This document shows positions 46,721 to 56,092 of a stretch of DNA of 64,000 bases, piece after piece. This DNA comes from CAIWHR01 sp963786625 (lineage in GTDB: Bacteria; Pseudomonadota; Gammaproteobacteria; Burkholderiales; Casimicrobiaceae), in NCBI GenBank assembly GCA_963786625.1, contig CAWAZS010000014.1, forward strand, positions 1,116,001 to 1,180,000. The letters are read 5' to 3'. A program made the translations under genes and the position numbers. Position 1 is the stretch's first letter. Each line of letters opens with the position of its first letter. Under the pieces are notes generated by a model. That model ran no database searches. It saw only the letters and a program-made list of their open reading frames with translations, and had not been told where the DNA came from.

Positions 46721-48003
46721 TTGACCTCGAACACCTCGCCCTCGGTCGCGGGGAACGGGAACTTGCTGCCGTCCACCTCGACGATGTAGTCGCCCGGCGG
46801 CAGCGCCGCCTTCCAGGTGACCGCGTCGAAGCGGGCGACCTCCTTGCCGTCCTGTCGTCGTCACCCGCGCCGCCTTCCACTTCAGGTCCCGCGCGAGGAT
46901 GACCGCGACCGGCCGGAGCGTGGTGGTCTTGCCGCCGTCGACCTTGACGAAGCGCCATTCGGTCTTGGCAAAACGCAGGTCGTAGACGCCGGGCATCAGG
47001 GTCACCGACGTCGACACGGGGTCGAAACTGCCATGCTTCTCGCCGGTTTCGGAATCGACGACGGTCGCGCGCCTGCACTGGGCACGCCGGCCTGGACCTT
47101 CAGCACGCCCGGTTCGATCGTGGTGGTCTCGCCGGGACGGACCTCGATGCCTTTCCAACTCGCCGGTCCGAACTTCACCTCGTAGATGCCCGCCGGAAGC
47201 GTCAGCTCCCGGTGCGAGCTGTCGAACGCCCCGACCTGCTGGCCGGTCTCCGCGTTGAGCACGGCGTGCGACGCGAGCCAGGTCGCGGACGTCGTCCGCA
47301 GCTTTCCCGGCTTCGGCTTCGCCGGCAGCGCGACCACGCGTCTTCTTGCAGGCGTTGAGCGCGGACTTGAGCGTGTCCGGCAGCTCCGGCCCGACCGGCG
47401 CGTCGAAATAGGTACCGCCGGTCGCGCGCGCGATGGCCTGCAGCTGCCCGCGCGCCGCGGTATCGACGACGAAGCCGACGGTGTGAACGGTGATGCCCTT
47501 GGCGGCGAGCGCCTTGGCCGCCACCACCGGATCGCCCTGGCAGGTCTCCTTGCCGTCGCTGACGAGGACGATGACGCGCTCCTTGGCATCGGCCGGGAAA
47601 TCGTTCGCCGCCTGTCCCAGCGAATAGGCGATCGGCGTGTAGCCCTGGGCCTTCGCGCCATCGACCGTCGACGCGATCGCGGCGCCGCTGGCGCTCGCCG
47701 GACCGAACGGCACGCCGAGATGCGTGTCCTCGCAATTCTTCTCCGGCTCGCCGCCGACTGCGCGCCGTACATCCGCAGCGACAGCTGCGCCTGCGCGGGA
47801 ATGAAGCCGGCCACGCCCTTGATCGCGCGTTGCGCGACCGCGATGCGGGTTTCGCCGTTCGGCAGCCTGGCGTTCATGCTGCCCGAGGCATCGAGGATCA
47901 ACAGGATCGAGCGATCGGCGGTGTTGCAGGTCTGGGCGAGCGTGGCCGACGGGATCAGCATGGCCGCACAGGAGAGGAGCGCCAGCCGGGAGATGTTCCG
48001 CAT
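46711..48003 (-). CDS. Exported von Willebrand A-domain protein, frameshifted
   Basis: About 430 codons from ATG 48003. A signal peptide (LALLSCAAMLIPSATLAQ) is followed by a VWA domain with MIDAS D38-A-S40-G-S42 (LLILDASGSMN), and VIVLVSDGKETCQGDP. The C-terminal part holds two or three similar beta repeats (LNAETGQQVGAFDSSHRELTLPAGIYEVKF; DSETGEKHGSFDPVSTSVTL; LPPGDYIVEVDGS). Indels near 47755, 47335, 47075 and 46855 break the frame. It starts 17 bp after the desaturase gene on the same strand. A periplasmic metal-dependent binding role is inferred. Confidence 0.8.
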
Positions 48004-48020
48004 GCATGCCTCCATTCGAG

Positions 48021-48818
48021 CTATCTGACGAACGGGTCGATCAGCGTCGCCCTCAGCGAGCTTGCGCGCGCCGGGGAGTAGTCCGCAAGGCCCAACGGCA
48101 TGGTGCGGTAGTCGGAGGCGGGCTTGCCGATGTAGGTGCCGAAGAGATGATCCCACCAGCTCAGGCCGCCGCTGAGATTGCCCATCTGCTCGTGCGCGAG
48201 CACGGAATGATGCACGCGGTGCATGTCGGGGGTGACCAGCGCGAGGCGCAGCAGTCGCTCCAACCGGGCCGGGATGTGGACGTTGCCATGGACGATCGTG
48301 CTCGCCGCGACGCGTGCCAGGCGATGCAGAACGACGGCCAACGCCGGAACGCCGAACACGACGATGGTCAGCGCATCCGTGACTATCCCGGCAATCGTTT
48401 CGAGCGGATGAAACCTGAGGCTGGTCGTGACATCCAGGTCCGGGTCCGCGTGATGCACGCGATGAATTCTCCACAGCATCGGCACGCGGTGCATCAGAAA
48501 GTGCTGGCCGTACCGCGCCAGGTCCAGCAGCAGGAAGCCGGCGGCGAGCGCCGCCGCGAACGGCACTTGGATCCGGTTGAAGAGGCCCCACCCGGCGTTC
48601 GCGGCGATGAGCGCCAGGGTCACGGTCGTCACGGGGACTGCGATGTACAGCACCAGCATGTTGATCGGCATCAGCAGAAAATTGAGCCGCCAGCGCGCGG
48701 CGCGCGGGGCCGCAGGCCCGCGGCGCGGAAACCACATCTCCCATAACAGCGTCACGCCCAGCGCGGCCAGCATCACCGCCGTATAGACGTCATTCTGATT
48801 TTCGAGCAGTCGTTCCAA
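48021..48818 (-). CDS. Sterol desaturase/fatty acid hydroxylase family protein (1)
   Basis: A 265-residue di-iron membrane hydroxylase. His clusters: GQHFLMH (HxxxH), WRIHRVHHADPD (HxxHH), FHPLET and MHRVHHS. Four to five hydrophobic segments. I prefer the TTG at 48818: AGGAAGG lies at the right distance, and the start then aligns with the GTG start of the paralogue at 49310 (LERLLENQ versus VESFLLAHQ). An ATG at 48893 would add an unconserved basic stretch. Substrate unknown. Same strand as, and 17 bp upstream of, the VWA gene. Confidence 0.85.
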   Translation of the reverse strand: MERLLENQNDVYTAVMLAALGVTLLWEMWFPRRGPAAPRAARWRLNFLLMPINMLVLYIAVPVTTVTLALIAANAGWGLFNRIQVPFAAALAAGFLLLDLARYGQHFLMHRVPMLWRIHRVHHADPDLDVTTSLRFHPLETIAGIVTDALTIVVFGVPALAVVLHRLARVAASTIVHGNVHIPARLERLLRLALVTPDMHRVHHSVLAHEQMGNLSGGLSWWDHLFGTYIGKPASDYRTMPLGLADYSPARASSLRATLIDPFVR

Positions 48819-49077
48819 TGGCCTTCCTCGTGTCCGCGTCCCCGTCCTGGCCGTGTCGGCAAAGCTTACAGCCGTCGACGCCAAAGCCGCCAATTTCCGT
48901 CACAAGCGACTGATTCTACGAAGGATGAGCGCCACGGAACGGTTATTGCTCGCATTGCGCCATCGCTTGTGGGGACATTGGAAATCAAGGCCGGCAAGGT
49001 GCGGGGAATGCACCGGCTGGACCGGCTCACGAGTGGTGGGAGCGTTCGTGACCGGACATCTGGAACTTGGAGGCAAC

Positions 49078-49278
49078 GTGAAAATCGGAAACCTGCGGCA
49101 GCGACTCGCGTCGATCGTGCGTCGTCCGCAACTCGCGCTTGGCGGATGGCTCGGCGCCAGTGCGACGGAAGTGTTTGCGCGCGCGCCGAACGCCGTGCCC
49201 GAACCTTCGCTGCTCTCGCTCATCGGCGCGGGGGCGGTGGTCGGCATCATTGCCTACCGGATCAGGAACAGGAAATAG
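49078..49278 (+). CDS. Small PEP-CTERM-tailed protein, 66 aa
   Basis: GTG 49078 has a GGAGG at 4 nt. The C-terminus is a clear PEP-CTERM signal: VPEPSLLSL, a hydrophobic IGAGAVVGIIAY and basic RIRNRK. Such tails are processed by exosortase in EPS-forming bacteria. Only about 36 residues precede the tail, with a weak hydrophobic start, so the mature product would be very small. The hydroxylase gene starts 31 bp downstream. No exosortase gene is in the window. Confidence 0.65.
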   Translation: MKIGNLRQRLASIVRRPQLALGGWLGASATEVFARAPNAVPEPSLLSLIGAGAVVGIIAYRIRNRK

Positions 49279-49309
49279 GAATCGGCGCCCGCATCGGCAG
49301 CGCGCGCAC

Positions 49310-50183
49310 GTGGAATCGTTTCTGCTCGCCCATCAGTCGGCGATCTACGCGCTCCTGTTCCTGGGAACGCTGGGTGCCGTCGCGCTGTGGGAGCACGCTG
49401 CGCCCAGGCGCACGCTGAACGCGTCGATGCAGGCGCGCTGGGCCGGCAATTTCGGCCTGCTGTTGATCAACTCGGCGCTGCTGTGGTCGATCTATCCGGG
49501 ATTCGGCATCGGCGCGGCGATCGTCGCGTCCGGACAGGGCTGGGGTCTGCTGCGGTTGATCGACATGCCGTACTGGCTGCAATTCCTGGTGGCGATCGTG
49601 CTGCTGGACCTCGGTCATTTCGCCATCCATTTCCTCTTTCATCGCATTCCCGTCCTCTGGCGGCTGCACCGTCTGCATCACACCGACCAGGACTTCGACT
49701 ACTCGACCGCGGTTCGCTTCCACCCGGGCGAGGCGCTGCTGGAACACGGCGCCAACCTCGCGGTCATCGTGATCGTCGGGCCGCCGGTGCTGGCGGTCAC
49801 GCTGTTCGCGCTCAGCTACCTGCTGACGACGTTCTGGGTGCATGGCAACCTGCGCATGCCGGTCGATTGGGACCGCCGCATACGATGGGTATTCATCACG
49901 CCGGACATGCACCGGACGCACCACTCGCAGGTGGAGCGAGGAGACGAACAGCAACTACGGCGGCCTGTTCTCCTGCTGGGACCGGCTGTTCGGAACCTAC
50001 GTCGACGAGCCAGGGGCCGGTCACGAGGGCATGGCCATCGGTCTCCCCGAATTCCAGGAGCCGCGCCACATCCGGCTGGGCTGGATGCTCGCCAATCCTC
50101 TGCTCGGTCCTTCGCGGACCGAGCGAGGCCAGCGCGGAAGTCGCGGCGCCGACGCGCTGATTCACGCCGCCGGGGCGCCGTAG
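49310..50183 (+). CDS. Sterol desaturase/fatty acid hydroxylase family protein (2), frameshifted
   Basis: Paralogue of the protein at 48021-48818, about 290 codons. His clusters: GHFAIHFLFH, WRLHRLHHTDQD, FHPGEA and MHRTHHS. An extra base near 49941 shifts the frame; the other frame continues ETNSNYGGLFSCWDRLFGTYVDEP, restoring the usual C-terminus. GTG 49310 follows the PEP-CTERM gene by 31 bp. Di-iron lipid hydroxylation is inferred from the family. Confidence 0.85.
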
Positions 50184-53016
50184 CGGAAATGCAGCAGCGC
50201 CGCGCGCAGCGCGTCGATCTGCTGCGGCGTGTCCAGGCGCACCTGGAGCCCGCCGGGCGAGGGCGGGGCGAGCGGGTCGAGTCCCGACTGCTCGGCGAAG
50301 CGCTGCGCGTAACGCCGCCAGGCGGCGTCGTAGCGCCCCGAGGAGCGATGCAGCAGCGTGAGATCGAGCGGCACGGCGAGGCGCGCGCCCGCGTTGCTCG
50401 CCCGCCAGGTGAAGTCGAGATCGTAGAGATGGAAGCCGTCGTAGCGCTCGTCGTCGAAGCGCTGCGTTTCCCAGACGTGTCGCCGCACCGCGATGAACGC
50501 TCCGTCCAGCACGCGGATGCCGTCGCAGACCGGCTGCTGGAAGCCGAAGGCCATCAGCAGCGCGCCGCCGTGCCCGGGTGGCGGCGCGTGCAGGATATGG
50601 CCGTGGATCGCACCGCTGGCCCGCGTCGCTCCAGCGCGGCCGCACGAGCCGCGAAGCACCGGCGACGCCGACGCCGTCGAAGCGCTCGAGATGCGCGGCG
50701 AGACGCGCGGCGAAGTCCGGCGTCACGAGCTCGATGTCGTCGTGCGAGAACAGCAGGAGATCGCCCTTCGCCCGGGCAGCCGCCCGGTTGTAGCCCTCGG
50801 CCAGCGAGCGCGCGTCGTGCACGCCGACGATTTCGAGCGGCCAGCCGGCGAAGCGCTGGCGATAGCTCGCGGTGACCGCCGCGAAGCGGTCCGGGTCGAT
50901 CGAGCAGATCAGGACCGAGACACTCGGCAACCGCGCGGGCGCGCGCGGCGGCGGGAACATGCGCGCGACGAGATCGGGTTGCGCTCGCGACCAGGCGACG
51001 AGCGTCTGCAGCCAGGCGCGCTGCGCGGCGTGCCATTCCGGGAACTCGTCGACGAGGGCGCGGCCTGCGCCCACCGCATCGGCACCCTTGCCGGCGCGCA
51101 GCCGCGCCTCGATCGCGGCGAGACGCGCATCGCCGTCGAGGCGGCGCAGGGTGGCGCGCACGGAGGGTGCGGCGTCGGTTGCGATCGCCGGCGACAGCGT
51201 GCCCGCCGACCGTCGCGCGCCGGCGCGCGCACCACGTGCGCCAGGCCTCGCGCAGCAGGTCTTCGAGTTGCCGCGTGAAGCGCGCGGCATCGCACAGCGC
51301 GCTCGTCGCGCAGGCGGCCGGGAAGCTCGGCGCGCAGCCGCGCGAGCGCTTCGCGAGATTGCGCGGCACGGCGGACGATGGCGACGTAGTCGTCGGCGTC
51401 GCGCGCGATCCAGTCGGCCAGCCCGAGCGCACCGAGCAGGCTGGCGCTGGAGCGCGACGCGGAGGTCGCGCCGGGCAGCGTGACGACCGGCACGCCCTGC
51501 CAGAGCGCCTCCAGCGTCGTCGTCGCGCCCGAGAAGGGGAGGGGGTCGAGCGCGACGTCGACCGTCGCCGCCTCGGCGCGGAAGGCGTCCGGCGCGAGCC
51601 GGGAAATGGGGCGCACGCGATTCCATGCATCGCCAAGCGCCGCGCGCAGGCGATCGCGCGCCGTGCCTTCCGGAGCGCCGACGATCACGAGCTCGCTCTC
51701 CGGCAACGCGGCGAGCAGGCGCGACCACAGCGCGAGGGTCGCATCGGTGAGCTTCGAATAGTTGTTGAACGATCCCAGCGTGAGCCGGCCGGGGCCGGCG
51801 GCGAGCGCGGGCGCGAGCCGAGGGTGTCGGATTCGCCCTCCGGCGGACGCCAGCACCATTGCGCGGGCGCGAGCCGCAGCAGGGTCTCGCTGTGCAGCGT
51901 CTCGCTCGCGCCGGGCGGGTCGCTGATCGCGTCGGTCAGGCGGTAGTCGATCGCGTCGAGCCCGGTGGTGTTGAGGTAGTCGAGCCAGGTGATCTGCACG
52001 GGCGCCGGCTTGCGGCCGAACACGCCCAGCCGGTTGTGCCCGGTGTGGCCGGCGATGTCGATCAGGATGTCGATGCCGTCGGCGCGGATCCATTGCGCGA
52101 CCTCGGCGTCGGTGGCGCCTCGCATCACGCGCGCAGTGACGGGCCCGAGCGCTGCCAGCTCGTCCGGTCCCTTCGCGTTGTTGAAGTACGCGTAGACGTC
52201 GAAGCGGCTCCGATCGTGGCTGGAGAGCACCGGCTCGACGAACGCGGGCAATGCGGTATGGCAGTCCGGCGACACGTAGCCGATGCGCAGGCGGCGATCG
52301 GCATCCGGCGCATTCGCCGGCGGCACGTAGTCCGCACGCCATCCGTGCTCGTGGTGCGCGGCAAACGCGCGGTGCAGCGCGAAGATCTCCGCCGGCGAGT
52401 GGCGCGTCGACAGCTTGGTGAGCGCGAGCAGGTTCGAGAACGCCGGGCGGAAGTCCGGCGCGGCGCGCCGCGCTTCGACGTAGGTCGCGTACGCGTCGTC
52501 GAAGCGGCCCTGCTCCTTGTAAAGGTTGCCGAGGTTGTTCAGCACCTCGGCGGCATCGGGCGCCAGGCGCTGCGCCGCTTCCAGCGCGGCCACGGCGCCG
52601 TCGAGGTCGCCCGAGCGCTGCAGCGCATTGCCGAGATTGACCTGCGCGCCGATCGCGGACGGGTCGAGCGCCTGCGCCTTCCGGTATGCCGCGATCGCCT
52701 CGTCGGTCCGCGCGAGCCGCAGCCATGCGGTGCCGAGGTTCGTCCACGATGCGGCGTCGTCGGGCGCACGCGCCACGGCGTTCGCGAGCCACGTCCGCGC
52801 GTCGTCGTGGCGCCCGGCCTCGAGCGCGTACGCGCCCAGGCGCGCCCAGATTTCCGCCGCGTCGGGCATGCGTGCCGCGAGCGTGGTCAGTGCCGCGATC
52901 GCGTCCGCGCGCCGGCCTTCCTGCCACGCCGCGTGGGCCTGCGCGAGTCCGCGCGCGACGGCGGATGCCGCCGACGGGTCGTCGGAACGCGGGAGGTCAC
53001 CGGGGATCGCGCTCAT
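50162..53016 (-). CDS. TPR-SPINDLY-type glycosyltransferase (GT41-like) with C-terminal GT-A-like domain, frameshifted
   Basis: About 950 codons. Residues 1-180 are TPR repeats (ASWTNLGTAWLRLARTDEAI, VLNNLGNLYKEQGRFDDAY). The GT41/O-GlcNAc-transferase-like region follows: RIGYVSPDCHTALPAFVEP, DIAGHTGHNRLGVFGRKPAPVQ, WLDYLNTTGL, GSFNNYSKLTDATLALWSRLL and DPLPFSGATTTLEALWQGVPVV. A second transferase-like domain comes after: VSVLICSIDPDRFAAVTASY, GDLLLFSHDDIELVTPDF (DD metal motif) and DDERYDGFHLYDLDFTWRA. Frameshifts near 51820, 51310, 51200 and 50610. Start ATG 53016 is provisional; 53067 is also possible. Protein or surface O-glycosylation is inferred. Confidence 0.8.
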
Positions 53017-53253
53017 GGCGTGGATCGCGGCGCGTTCGCAGGCGGGCGCCGATTGCGTCGGTAGCATAAACGAACCACGGCATTTTCGCGCCGACCGGAA
53101 TGATTCTCATTGCGCTCCGAAGGCAATGGCGCTATAAATCGCCCCTGCGCCATGCAACCGCGGGACCTGGCGCCGGATCCGGATGCAAAGGCGCGCCACG
53201 CGACGCCGGGACCTGCGCTCGCCGCGCAGCACACTCTGCCGAAAGGATCGATC

Positions 53254-54885
53254 ATGCGCATCCAACGCCTCGCCTGCCTCACCATCGGCCTTGCCTGCCT
53301 GGCCCAGCTCGCCGTCGCACCGGCCCGAGCTCACGGCGTGGCCCGGCTCGGCACCGTCGAATTCAAGGTCGAATGCAGCGCCGCCGCGCAGAAGGAGTTC
53401 AACACGGCGATGGCGCTCTATCACTCGTTCGCCTGGCCGCAGGCGGTGGCCGCGTTCAAGGCGATCGCCGTCACCGATCCGGCCTGTGGCATGGCCCATT
53501 GGGGCGTCGCGATGTCGCTGCTCGGCAATCCGTTCGTCTGGCCCGCCGGGCTGACGCCGCAGAACCTGAACGACACCGTCGCCGCGCTGGACGCCGCCAA
53601 GGCCGCGGGACTCAAGACGTCGCGCGAGCGCGACTATGTCGATGCGGTGGTCGTCTTCGTGCGCGATCATGCGAGCACGCCGCACGCGCAGCGCATGCAG
53701 GCCTACGATGCCGCGATGGCGCAGGTCGCGGCGCGCAACCGGGACGACAAGGAGGCGGCGATCCTGTCCGCGCTGATCACCTCCGCCAACTTCAACCCCG
53801 CCGACAAGACCTACGCCAACCAGCTCAAGGCCGCGAGCATCCTGGAGCCGCTGTTCAAGGCGTATCCGAATCATCCCGGCGTCGCGCATTACCTGATCCA
53901 CAGCTACGACTATCCGCCGATCGCGAAGCAGGGCTTGCCGGCGGCGCAGGCGTACACCGGGATCGCGCCCGACGCCGCGCATGCGCTGCACATGCCCGCG
54001 CACATCTTCACCCGCGTCGGCTACTGGAAGGAGTCGATCGCCGCCAATCGCGAATCCGCGCGCGTCGCCGGCGATGCGACGTTCGACGGCCATCATGCGA
54101 CGGACTACATGGTCTACGCCCATCTGCAGCTCGTGCAGGACGAGGCGGCGCGCAAGGCGATGCAGCAGTCGTTCGCATTGAAGCCGATCGACAATTTCGC
54201 CGCGGCATTCGCCTACGCCGCGATGCCGGCGCGCATGGCACTGGAGCGCGGCGACTGGGCCACCGCCGCCATGCTGCCGCTGACCCCGGCGGCGGACGCC
54301 TATCCGTGGAAGAAATACCCGCAGGCCGAGGCGATCAACGCCTACGCCCGCGGCATCGGCGCGGCGCGTGCCGGCAACGCGACGCTTGCCCGCGAGCAGC
54401 AGGCCCGGCTCATCGCCCTGCGCGACGCGGCGAAGGAGTTGCGCCTGAGCTACTGGGTCGAGCAGATCGACATCCAGGCCGCCGTGCTCGGCGCGCTCGC
54501 GCTGTGCGCGGATGGCAAGTCCGCCGAATGCATCGACGGCCTGCGCGCCGCCGCGCAGCGGGAGGACGCGACCGAGAAGCACGTCGTCACTCCCGGGCCG
54601 CTGGTGCCGGCGCGCGAGCTCCTGGCCGACATGCTGCTCGCCCAGAAGCGGTTCGCCGAGGCCCTGCGCGAGTACGAGGCCGCGACGACCAAGGAGCCGA
54701 ACCGCTACCGCACGCTGGCCGGCGCCATGGCGGCGGCGCAGGGCGCGGGCGATCGGGCCAAGGCGCTGGCGATGGCCAACGCGCTGCTGAAGCTGGGCAG
54801 CGAGGCCGACTCCCAGCGCGCCACGCTGCAGCAGGCCAGGCAGCTCGCCGGCGGCGTCAAAACGTCGGGATGGGTTCCGCGGTAG
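53254..54885 (+). CDS. Exported TPR-containing protein
   Basis: 543 residues from ATG 53254 (AAAGGA upstream). A signal peptide (LACLTIGLACLAQLAVAPARAHG) precedes helical TPR-like pairs: YHSFAWPQAVAAFKAIAVTDPACGMAHWGVAMSLL, LFKAYPNHPGVAHYLIHSYD, HALHMPAHIFTRVGYW. The GMAHWG and HMPAHIF motifs recur in a family of periplasmic TPR proteins of unknown function. The 3' end overlaps the convergent small membrane gene by 29 nt. Intact. Confidence 0.8.
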   Translation: MRIQRLACLTIGLACLAQLAVAPARAHGVARLGTVEFKVECSAAAQKEFNTAMALYHSFAWPQAVAAFKAIAVTDPACGMAHWGVAMSLLGNPFVWPAGLTPQNLNDTVAALDAAKAAGLKTSRERDYVDAVVVFVRDHASTPHAQRMQAYDAAMAQVAARNRDDKEAAILSALITSANFNPADKTYANQLKAASILEPLFKAYPNHPGVAHYLIHSYDYPPIAKQGLPAAQAYTGIAPDAAHALHMPAHIFTRVGYWKESIAANRESARVAGDATFDGHHATDYMVYAHLQLVQDEAARKAMQQSFALKPIDNFAAAFAYAAMPARMALERGDWATAAMLPLTPAADAYPWKKYPQAEAINAYARGIGAARAGNATLAREQQARLIALRDAAKELRLSYWVEQIDIQAAVLGALALCADGKSAECIDGLRAAAQREDATEKHVVTPGPLVPARELLADMLLAQKRFAEALREYEAATTKEPNRYRTLAGAMAAAQGAGDRAKALAMANALLKLGSEADSQRATLQQARQLAGGVKTSGWVPR

Positions 54886-55165
54886 GCGCCGCCGCCTTGA
54901 ACTGCGTCTGCAGGTAGATGGGCACCGGTGCCGGCGCGGCCGCCTTCGGGGGTGCCGGCAGGTAGACGGCGCGGGCCGGAGCCGGGACCGCGGCCTTCGC
55001 GACCGCGACCGGAGTCGGCTCGTCGATGGCGTGCGGCTCGTGCAGCGCGATGTCGGCTTCGTCCGCCGCGTACACGATGAGCCCCATCGCGACGCCGAGG
55101 CCCACCGCCCGCGCGCCCGTGACAACGTCTTGCAGGGGGTTCCGCGATTCAGGTGCGTTGCGCAT
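54857..55165 (-). CDS. Small single-pass membrane protein with Ala/Pro-rich tail
   Basis: 102 residues: a short cytoplasmic start, one membrane segment (AVGLGVAMGLIVYAA, about 20-34), then a low-complexity Ala/Pro/Val tail (KAAVPAPARAVYLPAPP). ATG 55165 has GGAGAG 6 nt upstream. Convergent and overlapping with the TPR gene. Function unknown; the tail could span periplasm. Confidence 0.6.
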   Translation of the reverse strand: MRNAPESRNPLQDVVTGARAVGLGVAMGLIVYAADEADIALHEPHAIDEPTPVAVAKAAVPAPARAVYLPAPPKAAAPAPVPIYLQTQFKAAAPTAEPIPTF

Positions 55166-55275
55166 GGTTCTCTCCTGATGATGGAGAGGACTCTAGTCGC
55201 CGGCGCAGCGCCGCGAGACGGACGAATCGGCACCGGAATTGCAGAATATTCACGTTTTTCCCGGGCGCCGGCGCC

Positions 55276-55926
55276 TCACCAGGCCGGCGGGAGGCGCTTC
55301 AGGATCGCGATCCTGCGCTCCTCGATGGCGAGATAGCCGCCGGCGACCAGGTCCTTGAGCAGGCGGCTGATCATGTCGCGCGACGCCCCGACGCGCTCGG
55401 CGATGTCCTGCTGCGTCAGCTTCTCGGGGATCACCTGGCGCCCGTCGCGCTCCTCGGCGAGGGAGCCGAGCAGCCGCGCCAGGCGGCCGTAGACGTCGGA
55501 GAGCGCCAGGCTCTTGAGATTCTCGGTCGCGAACCGGACGCGCTCGATCAGCTTGCCGATCAGGTGCAGCGCGAAATCCGGATACGCCAGGATGAATTCG
55601 CGGAACTGCGCGCGGCTCACTACCGCGCAGGCGGTCGGCTCGACGGTGATCACCGACGCCGAGCGCGGCGCACCGTCGAGCGACATCTCGCCGACATACT
55701 CGCCCGGGCCGTGGAAGTCGATGACGACCTCCTTGCCGGCTTCGTTGCTGGCGAAGACCTTGACCTTGCCCGACAGCACGATGTAGATCGAGTCGCCCAC
55801 ATCGCCCTCGTTGATCAGCACGGTGTGCTTCGGGAACTTGCGGACGACGCCGGACGAGGCCATCGCGCGCAGCGTCTCCTCGGCGAGCGGCGCGAACGGG
55901 TCGGCGTGAGCGGGACGCGCAGGCAC
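55276..55926 (-). CDS. Crp-type cyclic-nucleotide-responsive regulator
   Basis: About 216 residues. The cNMP-binding domain has GDVGDSIYIVLSGKVKVF and the phosphate-binding cassette GEMSLDGAPRSASV, whose Glu and Arg-Ser match cAMP-binding Crp. The C-terminal helix-turn-helix reads LTQQDIAERVGASRDMISRLLKDLVAGGYL. No FNR cysteines. The start is uncertain: GTG 55926 is in frame; an ATG at about 55956 would need a one-base change. Divergent from the adenylyl cyclase gene at 56093. Confidence 0.87.
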   Translation of the reverse strand: MPARPAHADPFAPLAEETLRAMASSGVVRKFPKHTVLINEGDVGDSIYIVLSGKVKVFASNEAGKEVVIDFHGPGEYVGEMSLDGAPRSASVITVEPTACAVVSRAQFREFILAYPDFALHLIGKLIERVRFATENLKSLALSDVYGRLARLLGSLAEERDGRQVIPEKLTQQDIAERVGASRDMISRLLKDLVAGGYLAIEERRIAILKRLPPAW

Positions 55927-56092
55927 GAGAGCGAGCGGTGAGAAATCGGGCGTCCATCGTAGCACGCTGCAGCGACGCGTCTGCGCAGCCGGCCTGCCCG
56001 ATGGAGCCCGCCCGTGGCGCGTGGCATCTGGTGAACGTCGGTTGCGCTGCCGTAGAGTAGGCGACTGGCCGGCTCGAACCAGGGACCGGGGC

